Origin: JAHEEL01 sp963715255 | Lineage (GTDB): Bacteria; Actinomycetota; Acidimicrobiia; Spongiisociales; UBA5794 | Reading direction: 5' to 3' | Length of the DNA: 64,000 nt | Assembly (NCBI GenBank): GCA_963715255.1 | Contig: CAVQRN010000004.1 | Span: 248,001-312,000, forward strand | Shown: piece by piece, positions 44,762-53,486 of the stretch | Layout of the letters: each line of letters opens with the position of its first letter | How positions within the stretch are numbered: position 1 is the first letter of the stretch | Made by a program: the position numbers and the translations under genes | Notes under the pieces: generated by a model | Databases searched by the model: none | Seen by the model: only the letters and a program-made list of their open reading frames with translations | Told to the model about the DNA's origin: nothing

Positions 44762-46695
44762 CACTTGTAGCTCCTCTGCGACAGGGCCACGTATTCGAAC
44801 TCGAGCTCCTCCTTGTGGAGGGTGGGTGGCGAGTCTTCTCCCCTCCACTCCCATGCCGACACGAACGCGAAGTTCTCGTCGTCGCGTTTCGCTTCGCCCT
44901 CCTCGGTCTGGTGTTCGACGCGGTAGTGACCGCCGCACGACTCCTCCCTGTCGAGGGCATCGCGAACCATCAGCTCAGCCAGTTCGAAGAAGTCGGCGAC
45001 TCGTCCCGCTCGCTCGAGCGACTGGTTCAACGACTCATTTGCGCCGAGCACCTTGACGTCACTCCAGAACTCCGCTCTGAGCTTCGGAATCTCCTCGAGC
45101 GCCCATTCGAGGCCCTCGCGGTCGCGTGACATGCCGCACTTGTCGATCATGATCTTGCCCAGACGCCGGTGAAAGTAGTCGACCGAGTGAGTTCCGTTGA
45201 TCGAAAGGAACTTCTCGATCTGGTTCGCTACCGATTGTTCCGCCTCCACGAATGCGTCGTCGTCGGTGGGAACCGGATTCACATTGAGCCACTTCGCCAG
45301 ATATCCCGAGATCGTCGCAGGCAAGACGAAGTAGCCGTCTGCGACGCCCTGCATGAGGGCCGAAGCTCCAAGCCGGTTCGCACCGTGGTCCGAGAAGTTC
45401 GCCTCGCCGGACGCGAACAACCCAGGAATGGTGGTTTCGAGGTTGTAGTCGACCCAGAGGCCGCCCATGGTGTAGTGGGGAGCCGGGTAGATCCGCATCG
45501 GAACCTCATACGGGTTCTCATCGGTGATGCGCTCGTACATTTCGAAGAGATTCCCGTAGCGGTCCTCGATCACCTGACGTCCCAAACGGCTGATGGCGTC
45601 GGCAAAGTCGAGGTACACGCCGTTCTTCAACGGACCCACGCCCCGGTTGTCCTGGACCATCCGCATCGCTGCCCGCGACGCAACGTCGTGCGGCACGAGG
45701 TTGCCGAAGGCCGGGTACTGCCGCTCGAGGTAGTAGTCCCGCTCGTTTTCGGGAATGTCGTTCGCCGGGCGGTCATCGTCGGCGGTCTTCGAAACCCAGA
45801 TCCGACCGTCGTTTCGGAGTGACTCCGACATGAGCGTCAGTTTCGATTGATGCTCATCGCTGGCCGGGATGCACGTCGGATGGATCTGTGTGAACGACGG
45901 GTTGGCGAACAAGGCTCCCTTTCGGTGGGCCCTCCACACGGCCGTCCCGTTGCAGTTCATGGCGTTCGTCGACAGGTAGTAGGCGTTCGAGTAGCCACCG
46001 GTGGCCAGCACGACCGCGTGAGCAGAGTGACTCTTGATCTCACCGGTGATGAGATCGCGGGTCACGATCCCGACAGCCCGTCCGTCTTTCACGACGAGTT
46101 CGAGCATCTCGGTTCGAGTGAACAACTCGACCGTTCCGAGCCCGACCTGTCGGGCCAACGCCTGGTAGGCCGTGAGGAGGAGCTGCTGACCGGTCTGGCC
46201 ACGCGCATAGAACGTGCGAGACACTTGGGCGCCGCCGAACGACCGGTTGTCGAGCAGGCCACCGTATTCACGGGCGTACGGGGCGCCCTGTGCGACCGTC
46301 TGGTCGATGATGGCGTTGGAGACCTCGGCAAGCCGGTAGACGTTCGCTTCGCGCGATCGGTAGTCCCCACCCTTGACGGTGTCGTAGAACAGCCGGAAGA
46401 CGCTGTCGTTGTCGTTTGGATAGTTCTTTGCGGCGTTGATGCCTCCCTGGGCTGCAATGGAGTGCGCCCGGCGGGAGGAGTCGTTGTACGTGAACGCCTT
46501 GACGTTGTAGCCGAGCTCTCCAAGTGCGGCAGCCGCGCCCGTACCCGCGAGTCCGGTACCGACCACGATGATCTCGTACTTGCGACGGTTGGAAGGGTTG
46601 ACGAGCTTCACGTCGAAACGACGCTTCGTCCACATGTCCTGGATCGGTCCTTCAGGGATCTTGGCGTCGAGCAGGGGGGTGTGTTCTGTGTTCAC
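44761..46695 (-). CDS. sdhA: Succinate dehydrogenase/fumarate reductase flavoprotein subunit
   Basis: The catalytic FAD subunit of 644 aa. FAD binding is IIVVGTGLAGTGAAAALGELG, and the flavin-linking region is SSRRAHSIAAQGGINAAKNY. The active site includes HPTCIPASDEHQSK and HYTMGGLWVDYN, with NRLGASALMQGVADGYF near the C-terminal half. GTG at 46695 follows GAAAGGGC. The open frame reaches 46860, but that part is out-of-frame sdhC sequence. It is 14 bp after sdhC and coupled to sdhB. Confidence 0.95.
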   Translation of the reverse strand: MNTEHTPLLDAKIPEGPIQDMWTKRRFDVKLVNPSNRRKYEIIVVGTGLAGTGAAAALGELGYNVKAFTYNDSSRRAHSIAAQGGINAAKNYPNDNDSVFRLFYDTVKGGDYRSREANVYRLAEVSNAIIDQTVAQGAPYAREYGGLLDNRSFGGAQVSRTFYARGQTGQQLLLTAYQALARQVGLGTVELFTRTEMLELVVKDGRAVGIVTRDLITGEIKSHSAHAVVLATGGYSNAYYLSTNAMNCNGTAVWRAHRKGALFANPSFTQIHPTCIPASDEHQSKLTLMSESLRNDGRIWVSKTADDDRPANDIPENERDYYLERQYPAFGNLVPHDVASRAAMRMVQDNRGVGPLKNGVYLDFADAISRLGRQVIEDRYGNLFEMYERITDENPYEVPMRIYPAPHYTMGGLWVDYNLETTIPGLFASGEANFSDHGANRLGASALMQGVADGYFVLPATISGYLAKWLNVNPVPTDDDAFVEAEQSVANQIEKFLSINGTHSVDYFHRRLGKIMIDKCGMSRDREGLEWALEEIPKLRAEFWSDVKVLGANESLNQSLERAGRVADFFELAELMVRDALDREESCGGHYRVEHQTEEGEAKRDDENFAFVSAWEWRGEDSPPTLHKEELEFEYVALSQRSYK

Positions 46696-46709
46696 GATGA
46701 TGCCCTTTC

Positions 46710-47450
46710 TCAGCCGGAGACCGTAAGGAGACCGAACTGCACAGCGATCGGGATCGACGAGTTCCCGATGAGGATCACGAGGGCGAATGCCACGGCGAAC
46801 CACCGGCGCCAATCGTTGTACCGGGGATTGGAGAGACCGAGGCTCTGGAACAGGCTCCACGCCCCGTGGTAGATGTGGAAGGCGAGGGCGATCTGGGCGA
46901 CCACGTAGAAGAGAGCGATGTACCAGCGTTCGAAGCTATAGATCACGTTGTTGTAGACCGCGCCGCCAACGTACTCAGGATTGACGCTTCCGGTCGTCAA
47001 ATCCATGACGTGGAAGATGACGAAGAGCAGGATGATGACACCGCCCCAGCGCATCGTGCGGTTGGCGTAGTTGACGGCGGAATACTGCCTCTTGGCCTCA
47101 TATCGGATCTTGCCGCGAGCCGCCCAGTTTCTGAGCGTCAGGACGGTGGCCGACCAGATGTGGATGCCGAACATCGCCAGGAGGCCGAAACGGAACAGCC
47201 AGAGCACACCGCCCTTGGGGACGATCGGGTAGAGGAGTGTCTTCAACGCCTCGGCATAGTGGTCCAGATCCTCGGGTCCCAGGAAGATCTTCAAATTGCC
47301 GATCATGTGGACCAGGACGTAGGCGAGCAGCCCGATGCCGGTCAGCGCCATCATCCACTTCATCCCGATGTCGGAAGTGAAGAAGGGTCCGAGCCACGAG
47401 CTCCAACCGGATCGCCGATTGACCTCGAGACGGCGTGTCTTCGTCGTCAC
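46710..47450 (-). CDS. sdhC: Succinate dehydrogenase cytochrome b subunit (b558 family)
   Basis: The membrane anchor of 246 aa with five predicted helices, in the single-anchor class that binds two haems b. Likely haem histidines sit in LVHMIGN, GIHIWS, IFHVMDL and AFHIYHGAWS. It passes electrons to menaquinone in related systems. The start is GTG at 47450, after AGGAAC. It heads the sdhCAB operon. Confidence 0.93.
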   Translation of the reverse strand: MTTKTRRLEVNRRSGWSSWLGPFFTSDIGMKWMMALTGIGLLAYVLVHMIGNLKIFLGPEDLDHYAEALKTLLYPIVPKGGVLWLFRFGLLAMFGIHIWSATVLTLRNWAARGKIRYEAKRQYSAVNYANRTMRWGGVIILLFVIFHVMDLTTGSVNPEYVGGAVYNNVIYSFERWYIALFYVVAQIALAFHIYHGAWSLFQSLGLSNPRYNDWRRWFAVAFALVILIGNSSIPIAVQFGLLTVSG

Positions 47451-47480
47451 GTTGTGTTCCTCCGATAGTTCGACAAGGGG

Positions 47481-47509
47481 ATTATCGCGCCGTCAGCTCG
47501 GTCTGTCGA
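47481..47509 (-). promoter_or_regulatory. Probable promoter of sdhCAB
   Basis: On the minus strand TCGACA (47509-47504) and GATAAT (47486-47481) are 17 nt apart, about 30 bp before the sdhC start. Confidence 0.55.
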
Positions 47510-47554
47510 AACGGCCGCGATCGTTGCATGACAAGGCGCGCGCCGAGATTCAGG

Positions 47555-47583
47555 TTGACAAGCGCGCGGGGTTGGGAGAATCT
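47555..47583 (+). promoter_or_regulatory. Possible promoter of whiB
   Basis: A perfect -35 TTGACA (47555-47560) has a weak GAATCT 17 nt downstream. An alternative pair is TTGGGA (47572-47577) with TTACAC (47595-47600), also 17 nt apart. Confidence 0.4.
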
Positions 47584-47616
47584 CATAGTTGTAATTACAC
47601 ATCGACGGGAGTCCCG

Positions 47617-47904
47617 ATGTTCGGCGAATTCATCGAAGCCCTCCAGGCCGACGGTTTCGACATGTCGTGGCACGACTTCGCGAATTGTCGCGGGGCTGAT
47701 CCCGATCTCTTCTTCCCGGAGCGGGGCGCCTCGACCCGCACCGCCAAAGGCATCTGTCGCGAGTGCACCGTTCTCGATGAGTGTCTCGAGTTCGCGATCG
47801 TCTCGAGTGAGAAGTTCGGGATCTGGGGCGCGATGTCAGAACGCGAGCGCCGCAGGATTCGCAAAGAGCGTCAGATCGCAGCAACCCACCGCAAAGCGGT
47901 GTGA
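47617..47904 (+). CDS. WhiB-family transcriptional regulator
   Basis: A 95-aa iron-sulfur transcription factor of the actinobacterial WhiB family. The four cluster ligands are C24, C47, C50 and C56 (C-x2-C-x5-C). The turn GIWGAM and the basic tail SERERRRIRKER bind sigma factor and DNA in relatives. The length fits WhiB2/WhmA-like members, which control division and sporulation, but the subgroup cannot be fixed here. ATG 47617 is chosen. It is divergent from sdhCAB. Confidence 0.93.
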   Translation: MFGEFIEALQADGFDMSWHDFANCRGADPDLFFPERGASTRTAKGICRECTVLDECLEFAIVSSEKFGIWGAMSERERRRIRKERQIAATHRKAV

Positions 47905-47906
47905 GG

Positions 47907-47924
47907 GCAGCGCTTCGCGCTGCG
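47907..47924 (+). terminator. Short hairpin after whiB
   Basis: GCAGCGC and GCGCTGC pair around a TTC loop within a few bases of the whiB stop. No U-tract follows. Confidence 0.5.
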
Positions 47925-48085
47925 TCGTCGGTCGTCGGTATTCGCCACTCGGTATCCGAAACCGATCTCGAAGGTCAGACGGCGACCGTGCGGTACGTCT
48001 TCAACGATTGCCGAATATCGACTACCGGCGGCTCAACCGCTTGGCGTAGAATCGCGATAGTGCATCACACGAAGGAGCCGCCGCG

Positions 48086-49048
48086 TTGAGCCTTGTCATT
48101 GCGCTTTTTGCTGTCGTCGTTGGGTTGGTGCTTGTCGCGGGGGTCTGGGCGGTCGTCTCGGCCCTGAAGGGCACTCCTTCCGATGCGGTCGCACACTCCG
48201 GGTCCGTTCCAGTGGCAGAGGACCGGTTTCGTCCAATCCTCACGGACTTCCACGTTCACGACAATACGGCAGTGTTCCACTATGACGTGCCACTCTCCGA
48301 GGGCGGCGTGGACGAGCATCTTCGCGCCCTGCTGTGCCACGACGCGTGGCTTGTGCTGCACGAGAAGAGAGCCGATGGTCTGCCGATCGCTCAGGTCACT
48401 CGAGCCACGGTCTTCGGACGCCGAGGTGATGAAGCGGTTCAGATCGGGACGAGGGAGTTCGAGGAGCCGGGTGTGATTCCCGAGATCGCCGCTCCCGAAC
48501 TCACTCCCCATGCAGCACTTGTTGGGTACGATCCTCTGGCCCATCTCGGTGAGCAAGAGTTCGACATCCAGCCCGGTGTCGCCGCTCGTGAACCGAGGGA
48601 GGGCTTGCCGCCGTTCCTCGACGAGATCACAATCGCCAAGACGGTCGATGCACAGTTGCGGGCCTCGGGCATCGATCCAACGAACGTCTCTCTCGAGGAT
48701 CTTGCACTCTCGCTCCTGAGGATCAGCGGCTACGAGGTCGTTGTCGAGCGAGCGGGTGTTTCAACCACCGGTAGCGGCATCGCACAGGTGTACACGGCAC
48801 GAAAGGCTGGGTCCGATGCGCTGGTCGTGATCGTGCCACATGGTTCCGGCGAGCACCCCGAGCTTTCGGAAGGGGTCGTCGACACCTTCGTCATTGCGGT
48901 GGCGCAGCGCAACCCGGAGCGTGCCCTGCTCATCACCGACAAGTTCAGCCCGTACGTCGTGTACCAGAAGGAGCGAGCCGATCCTCGCTGCCGCTTCATC
49001 ACGAGGGAGCGCCTCCAAGCGTTCGTTGACAGCTTCGCGATCCGGTGA
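48086..49048 (+). CDS. Membrane-anchored protein with possible restriction-endonuclease-like C-terminal domain
   Basis: I do not recognise a named family. The 320-aa product has one N-terminal helix (residues 2-25, LVIALFAVVVGLVLVAGVWAV). A middle domain of about 130 residues follows. The C-terminal 120 residues have the order seen in Mrr-type domains: a helix with LALSLLRISGYEVVVERAG, then core strands ALVVIVPHG, ALLITDKFSPYVV and CRFITRERLQAFVDSF. The catalytic QxK-type residues are not evident, so a binding role is more likely. TTG at 48086 follows GAAGGAG. Confidence 0.5.
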   Translation: MSLVIALFAVVVGLVLVAGVWAVVSALKGTPSDAVAHSGSVPVAEDRFRPILTDFHVHDNTAVFHYDVPLSEGGVDEHLRALLCHDAWLVLHEKRADGLPIAQVTRATVFGRRGDEAVQIGTREFEEPGVIPEIAAPELTPHAALVGYDPLAHLGEQEFDIQPGVAAREPREGLPPFLDEITIAKTVDAQLRASGIDPTNVSLEDLALSLLRISGYEVVVERAGVSTTGSGIAQVYTARKAGSDALVVIVPHGSGEHPELSEGVVDTFVIAVAQRNPERALLITDKFSPYVVYQKERADPRCRFITRERLQAFVDSFAIR

Positions 49049-49176
49049 CGCGCCTTCGCCGGGTGTACTCCGCAGCCCGATCCGCCGAGACACGCAGCAC
49101 TGAGAATGAATCGAGCACCAGGAACGTCGGATGAGCGCGCCAACGTCTCTAGACTCGTTTTCACGAAAGGAACTCT

Positions 49177-49371
49177 GTGCTCTTTGCGTTCATCAAGAAC
49201 ATCGGTGGGCCTGAACTGCTGATCATCCTGTTGGTGGTCCTGTTGCTGTTCGGCGCCTCGAAGCTCCCGGGCCTGGCTCGATCGATCGGCGCCTCGACGA
49301 AGGAGTTCAAGAAGGGCGTCGAAGAAGGCATGCCCGACGACGAGGCCTCCTCCGACTCCAAAGAAGCCTGA
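49177..49371 (+). CDS. tatA: Twin-arginine translocase subunit TatA
   Basis: A 64-aa Tat pore-forming subunit. It has an N-terminal helix (GGPELLIILLVVLLLFGASKLPGLARSIG), then an amphipathic helix (STKEFKKGVEEG) and an acidic tail. FGASKLPGLARSIG is the TatA/E signature. The start is GTG at 49177 after GAAAGGA. No tatB or tatC is in the window. Confidence 0.93.
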   Translation: MLFAFIKNIGGPELLIILLVVLLLFGASKLPGLARSIGASTKEFKKGVEEGMPDDEASSDSKEA

Positions 49372-49437
49372 TCTCCGTCCGAGTATTCGGGAACCGGATC
49401 GGTCTGTCGGGCGTTTCTCCCATGGCTGTGGGGATAC

Positions 49438-49948
49438 ATGACTGACGAATTCACGCCTACCTGGGAAGACGTTGCGCATCGCTATGGGCGCAAGATCTAC
49501 AACTTCGCCTACCGCCTCACCGGCAATCCGGATGATGCCGCCGACCTCGTTCAGGAGGTCCTGCTCCGCTGTCCGGAAGGGGCTGCCCTCGTATGAGCCG
49601 GGATCGTTCGAGGGTTGGCTGTGGCGCATCACCCGCAATGCCTTCCTCGACGGCATCCGAAAGAAGAAGCGGCGCCCGGAATCAGCGTTGCCGGACGGCG
49701 ATCACCATGCCCTGGGCTCGAGTCCTTCGCCGGACGAGGTCCTCGCCTCGATTCGCCTGTCCGACAATGTGCAGGCGGCCCTCCTCAAGCTCCCGTACGA
49801 GTTTCGCGAAGCGGTGGTGCTCTGTGACGTCGTCGGCCTCAGCTACGACGAGATCGCCGAAGCGGCCGATGTACCGGTCGGAACGGTGCGAAGCAGGATC
49901 CACCGGGGTCGGAAACTCCTCAGAGGGATGTTGACATGGCCGATCTGA
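49438..49948 (+). CDS. ECF sigma factor (one apparent frameshift)
   Basis: About 169 aa after removing one base near 49566-49573. The first frame starts at ATG 49438 and holds region 2 (WEDVAHRYGRKIYNFAYRLTG, DAADLVQEVLLR). The second frame continues RKGLPSYEPGSFEGWLWRITRN, then linker and region 4 (LPYEFREAVVLCDVVGLSYDEIAEA, VGTVRSRIHRGRKLL). The joined protein is a normal SigE/RpoE-like length. The end overlaps the anti-sigma gene by 13 bp. Confidence 0.88.
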
Positions 49949-50541
49949 CCTTCGATCCCGACGAACACGGTGAGCTGTTCTCCGCCTACCTCGATGGTCA
50001 ACTGTCGCCGGACGAGGTGACGGTCGTCAGTGAGTTGCTCGACGGGGACACGCAGGCGATCGAGGAGTTCCTGTCCCTGCGCAACATCCGCACGAAGCTC
50101 CGACTCCTGCCTGAGTTCGAAGTGCCCGCGGCCCTCCTACCCGATGGCCATCTCGGCGATCGGCTCTCCGCGTACCTGGACGGGGAGTTGGCCACATTGG
50201 AGCACCGGCGAGTCACCAAACACATTGTCGACTGCGCCGATTGTCGAGTCGAGCTCCAGGAACTCGACCGAGCCAGGATCGCCGTCCGGTCTCTTCCAGG
50301 AGTAGAGACAACGATGACCACCGAAATCCCTGCGACGCCCGTCCCCCATAGGCGGCGGCGCATCATCGCGGGCGGTATCGGTGCCGCTGCGGCGGCGGCA
50401 CTCCTCGTCGGCCTCGCGGTGGGCGGCAGCGATGATCCGGTGTTCATTCTCAACGATCTGGCGACCCGCCACATCGCCAGGGCATCGGCTGAGCCGGGAT
50501 TCGCCATTCTTCCTGCCGCCATCGACGTGGCGGCGCCATGA
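49936..50541 (+). CDS. Zinc-finger anti-sigma factor
   Basis: A 201-aa membrane-bound anti-sigma factor that should hold the preceding ECF factor inactive. The zinc motif H-x3-C-x2-C is at H96, C100 and C103. One transmembrane helix lies near residues 142-164, with a basic RRRR just before it. There are two copies of an SAYLDGxL module (near 16 and 78). Only the second has the zinc ligands, so the first looks like a degenerate duplicate. The start overlaps the sigma gene, and the stop overlaps the next ATG. Confidence 0.88.
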   Translation: MADLTFDPDEHGELFSAYLDGQLSPDEVTVVSELLDGDTQAIEEFLSLRNIRTKLRLLPEFEVPAALLPDGHLGDRLSAYLDGELATLEHRRVTKHIVDCADCRVELQELDRARIAVRSLPGVETTMTTEIPATPVPHRRRRIIAGGIGAAAAAALLVGLAVGGSDDPVFILNDLATRHIARASAEPGFAILPAAIDVAAP

Positions 50542-51473
50542 TCATCCGCCGAATCCTCACGATCGGAGGTGCCGTCGTTGTGTTCACGATGGCTGTCGCG
50601 GGTCCCGCCCTCGCCGATGACCTTGCGGACTACCTCGCCGATGCGAGTGAGGCGGTCTACTCCGGACACCGAGTTGTCGGCACGACGTGGGATGGATTCG
50701 AGAGCGTCGGCATGGTCGAGATCCAACACCTCGGGGGTATGACGACCGTGGGCTCGGGGTCGTCCTACGTGAGAATCGGCGATGGACGTATGCACGTCGC
50801 CGGGTCCACCGAAACGGCGCTCTCGTTCGTCGGTGCGATACAGCCCGATCTTGCCGCCCGCTACACCGTTTCGTCGGGAGGAGCGACGGAGTATCTCGGG
50901 CGACGGGCACACGTGCTCGAAGTCACGGAATCGAGCTTGCTACGGATGAGGATGATCGTCGATGAGTCAAGCTCCGCGCCGGTCGCCACCGAAGTGTATT
51001 CGGACGACGGCACCGTGTTTCGATACTCCTCGATGGTCGAGTTCTCGGTATCGGTCGATCCCGAGATGGCGACGACCGACAAGCGTGTCTACGAGATGAT
51101 GCTGCCGGTGGAGCAGGCAGGTCTCCCGGTCAACGCCGCCGGTTACCAATTGGTCGACGTCTACGCCGGGCCACAGGGTGCCCATCAGGCGTTCTACACC
51201 GATGGCCTGTTCTCATTCTCGGTGTTCACAACCAAGGGTCGTGTGGACTGGGAGGGGGTAATCGAAGGTGATCTCCCGTACGTGGTCGGAGGACACACCT
51301 ACGTACGGGTCATCAATCCGGCGAGTCTCTGGGTGCTGTGGAACGCTCCCGGCATGGCCGTCGCCCTCGTCGGCGACCTGCCCCCCGACCACCTCGAAGA
51401 AGTGCTCGCATTCTTGCCGAGACCGGGCATGGACGGCTGGATGCAGCGATTGTGGAACCGGCTGTTTGGGTGA
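50538..51473 (+). CDS. RseB/MucB-like sigma-E regulatory protein
   Basis: A 311-aa exported protein with a signal peptide ending near VAGPALADD. It has the two-part architecture of MucB/RseB. An N-terminal domain resembles LolA/LolB (ADASEAVYSGHRVVGTTWDG, YLGRRAHVLEVTES), and a smaller C-terminal domain follows (GLPVNAAGYQLVDVYAGPQGAHQAFYTDGL). RseB binds the anti-sigma factor and protects it from proteolysis in enterobacteria. Here it is translationally coupled to an anti-sigma gene, which supports the call. Confidence 0.78.
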   Translation: MIIRRILTIGGAVVVFTMAVAGPALADDLADYLADASEAVYSGHRVVGTTWDGFESVGMVEIQHLGGMTTVGSGSSYVRIGDGRMHVAGSTETALSFVGAIQPDLAARYTVSSGGATEYLGRRAHVLEVTESSLLRMRMIVDESSSAPVATEVYSDDGTVFRYSSMVEFSVSVDPEMATTDKRVYEMMLPVEQAGLPVNAAGYQLVDVYAGPQGAHQAFYTDGLFSFSVFTTKGRVDWEGVIEGDLPYVVGGHTYVRVINPASLWVLWNAPGMAVALVGDLPPDHLEEVLAFLPRPGMDGWMQRLWNRLFG

Positions 51474-51570
51474 GAAGTAGGGAGTAGAGAGTAGAGAGTA
51501 GGAAGAGCCGGAACGGACCCGAATACTGGGCCTGCATCCCGTCTCTCTACTCTCTACTCTCTACTTCCCT
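51474..51570. repeat. Inverted GTAGAGA / CTCTCTA array
   Basis: Three GTAGAGA units (51480-51501) face four TCTCTAC units (51541-51566) across a 40-bp loop. The second arm overlaps the 3' end of the acyl-CoA dehydrogenase gene and supplies its stop codon. Confidence 0.9.
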
Positions 51571-52769
51571 CAACCTTCCGATCTCTCTTCGGGCTATCAC
51601 CATCTGATGCACTTCGTCCGGACCGTCCGCTATCCGGAGGGTTCTTGCCGCGGCCCACATGCGGGCGAGGGGTGTGTCATCCGAGACACCTGCTCCTCCG
51701 TGGACCTGGATGGCCTTGTCGAGCACCCACAACGTCATACGCGGAACAACGACCTTGATCGCCGAGATCTCCTTGCGGGCCTCGCGATTTCCGACGGTGT
51801 CGAGTTTCCATGCCGTGTACAGAACGAGGAGGCGGGCCTGGTCGATCCGCCACCGAGATTCGGCGATCCAGTCCTGGACAACACCTTGGCGCGCGATGGG
51901 GCCACCGAATGCTTCCCTCTCCTTCGCCCGGGCCACCATCAACTCCAGCCCCCGTTCGGCCATTCCGATCGCCCGCATGGTGTGATGCACCCGACCAGGG
52001 CCGAGCCGCGCCTGAGCGATCATGTACCCGGCGCCCTCTCCGGCGATCAGGTTCGACGCGGGACGCGGACCTCGTGGTAGCGGATCTCGGCGTGTCCGCC
52101 GCGGTCGTGATAGCCGAACACCGGGACGTCCCGGAGCACCTCGACGCCTGGTGTGTCGCTCGGGACGAGGATCATCGAATACCGATCCTTCGGTGGTGCC
52201 TCCTTGTTCGTGATCCCCATGACGATGGCGATCTTGCAGTCCGACGAGTTGCCGCCCGTTGACCACCACTTCGTTCCATTGACGACGTAGTGACCCCCGT
52301 CCCGGATGATCGTCGATTCGAGATTGCGGGGATCGGACGAGGCAACGGCCGGTTCGGTCATGGAGAAACAGGACCGGATCTCACCGTCGAGAAGAGGGAG
52401 GAGCCACCGCTCCTTCTGTGCCTCCGTGCCGAAACCGTGGATCACCTCCATGTTCCCGGTGTCGGGTGCCGAGGAGTTCACCGCCTCCGGTGCGAGTTCG
52501 AGGCTGCGGCCCGTGAGTTCGGCAAGCGGTGCGTATTCGATGTTCTTGAGTCCGGGTCCAAACTCGGGATCGGGGAGGAAGAGGTTCCACAGTCCACGAG
52601 AGCGAGCTTCGGTCTTGAGTTCGCGGAGCACCGGGGTCGCCTCGGTCCGGTTTCCCTGCGTCGCGACCTGCTCCTCCTGGATCGCTTCGGCGGGATAGAC
52701 CCGGTCGTCCATGAACGACTGGAGACGTTCGAGATACTCAAGCGTGCGGGTGTTGTGGGAGAATTCCAT
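51547..52769 (-). CDS. Acyl-CoA dehydrogenase family protein (one apparent frameshift)
   Basis: About 407 aa after adding one missing base near 52055-52063. The first frame starts at ATG 52769, with SCFSMTEPAVASSDPRNL and GTKWWSTGG in the FAD and substrate regions. The second frame continues SNLIAGEGAGYMIAQARLGPGRVHHTMRAIG, then DKAIQVHGGAGVSDDTPLARMW with the family's C-terminal signature. It resembles long ACAD10/11-type enzymes. The last residues (REVESRE) and TAG are encoded by a repeat array. TAGCGT lies 6 nt before the ATG. Confidence 0.88.
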
Positions 52770-52775
52770 GCCCCG

Positions 52776-52781
52776 ACGCTA
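52776..52781 (-). promoter_or_regulatory. -10 hexamer of the acyl-CoA dehydrogenase (leaderless)
   Basis: TAGCGT on the minus strand ends 6 nt before the ATG at 52769. There is no Shine-Dalgarno sequence. Confidence 0.42.
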
Positions 52782-52808
52782 GTGGTTGGTAAACGGCCCC
52801 GAACCGCG

Positions 52809-53477
52809 CTACTCGCGGTCGTCCTTCGCTTCGTCGTAGTAGTCGAGTCGGTCGACCGGCAGCACCATCGACGTCAGGAAGTTCATGACGTGAGCGGTGA
52901 TGCGCTTCAAGAATCGGTAGTACAGAGCCCGGGAGACGGCGTCGCTCGGTGTACCGGTCGACTGGTATGCGACCTTGACCTGGGTGTCGTAGTCGTCAAG
53001 GAACGCATCGGCCTTCGCGATCAGTTCACGGGCCCGATCGGTATCGCGAGCCTTGAACGTTGCAGCGGCATCGCAGAGGAGTGTCGAGACACGGTCGCGG
53101 TAGTCGGCGAGTTCGTCACGGTCAGGTGCGTTCTCGAAGTCGGCACCGTATTTCACGAGATCGTAGAAGTTCTTCGAGTAGTCGCCGATCCGCTCGACGT
53201 CCTTGACGGTGCTCATGTAGGCCAGCACCAGAGGGAGATCGACCGTGTCATGGAGCGACGCATGGATCATCAACTCTCGCCGGACGTCGCGCTGGGCCGT
53301 GTTGATGCCGCGATCTGTCGACTTGAGTTCCTGCTTCGTCTCCTTCGACGTCCCGCCTCCGAACAACGCTTCCATGGCGGTGTCGAAGACGTCGCGACCG
53401 TCGAGCACCATCTGGACGAGCGTGGTCTCTACCTCGTCGATGGTCGAGTCGCCTCCTTTGAAGAACTGGAACACCAT
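52809..53477 (-). CDS. PhoU-domain protein paired with the Na/Pi cotransporter
   Basis: A 222-aa helical protein with one PhoU-like helical bundle. DVERIGDYSKNFYDLVKYG is the metal-binding signature, and helices of similar type lie at both ends. It starts 9 bp after the nptA-like gene. In many bacteria such a protein is fused to or follows the NptA-type transporter and may gate it. It differs in sequence from the phoU at 54753. Confidence 0.82.
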   Translation of the reverse strand: MVFQFFKGGDSTIDEVETTLVQMVLDGRDVFDTAMEALFGGGTSKETKQELKSTDRGINTAQRDVRRELMIHASLHDTVDLPLVLAYMSTVKDVERIGDYSKNFYDLVKYGADFENAPDRDELADYRDRVSTLLCDAAATFKARDTDRARELIAKADAFLDDYDTQVKVAYQSTGTPSDAVSRALYYRFLKRITAHVMNFLTSMVLPVDRLDYYDEAKDDRE

Positions 53478-53486
53478 GTTGACCTC

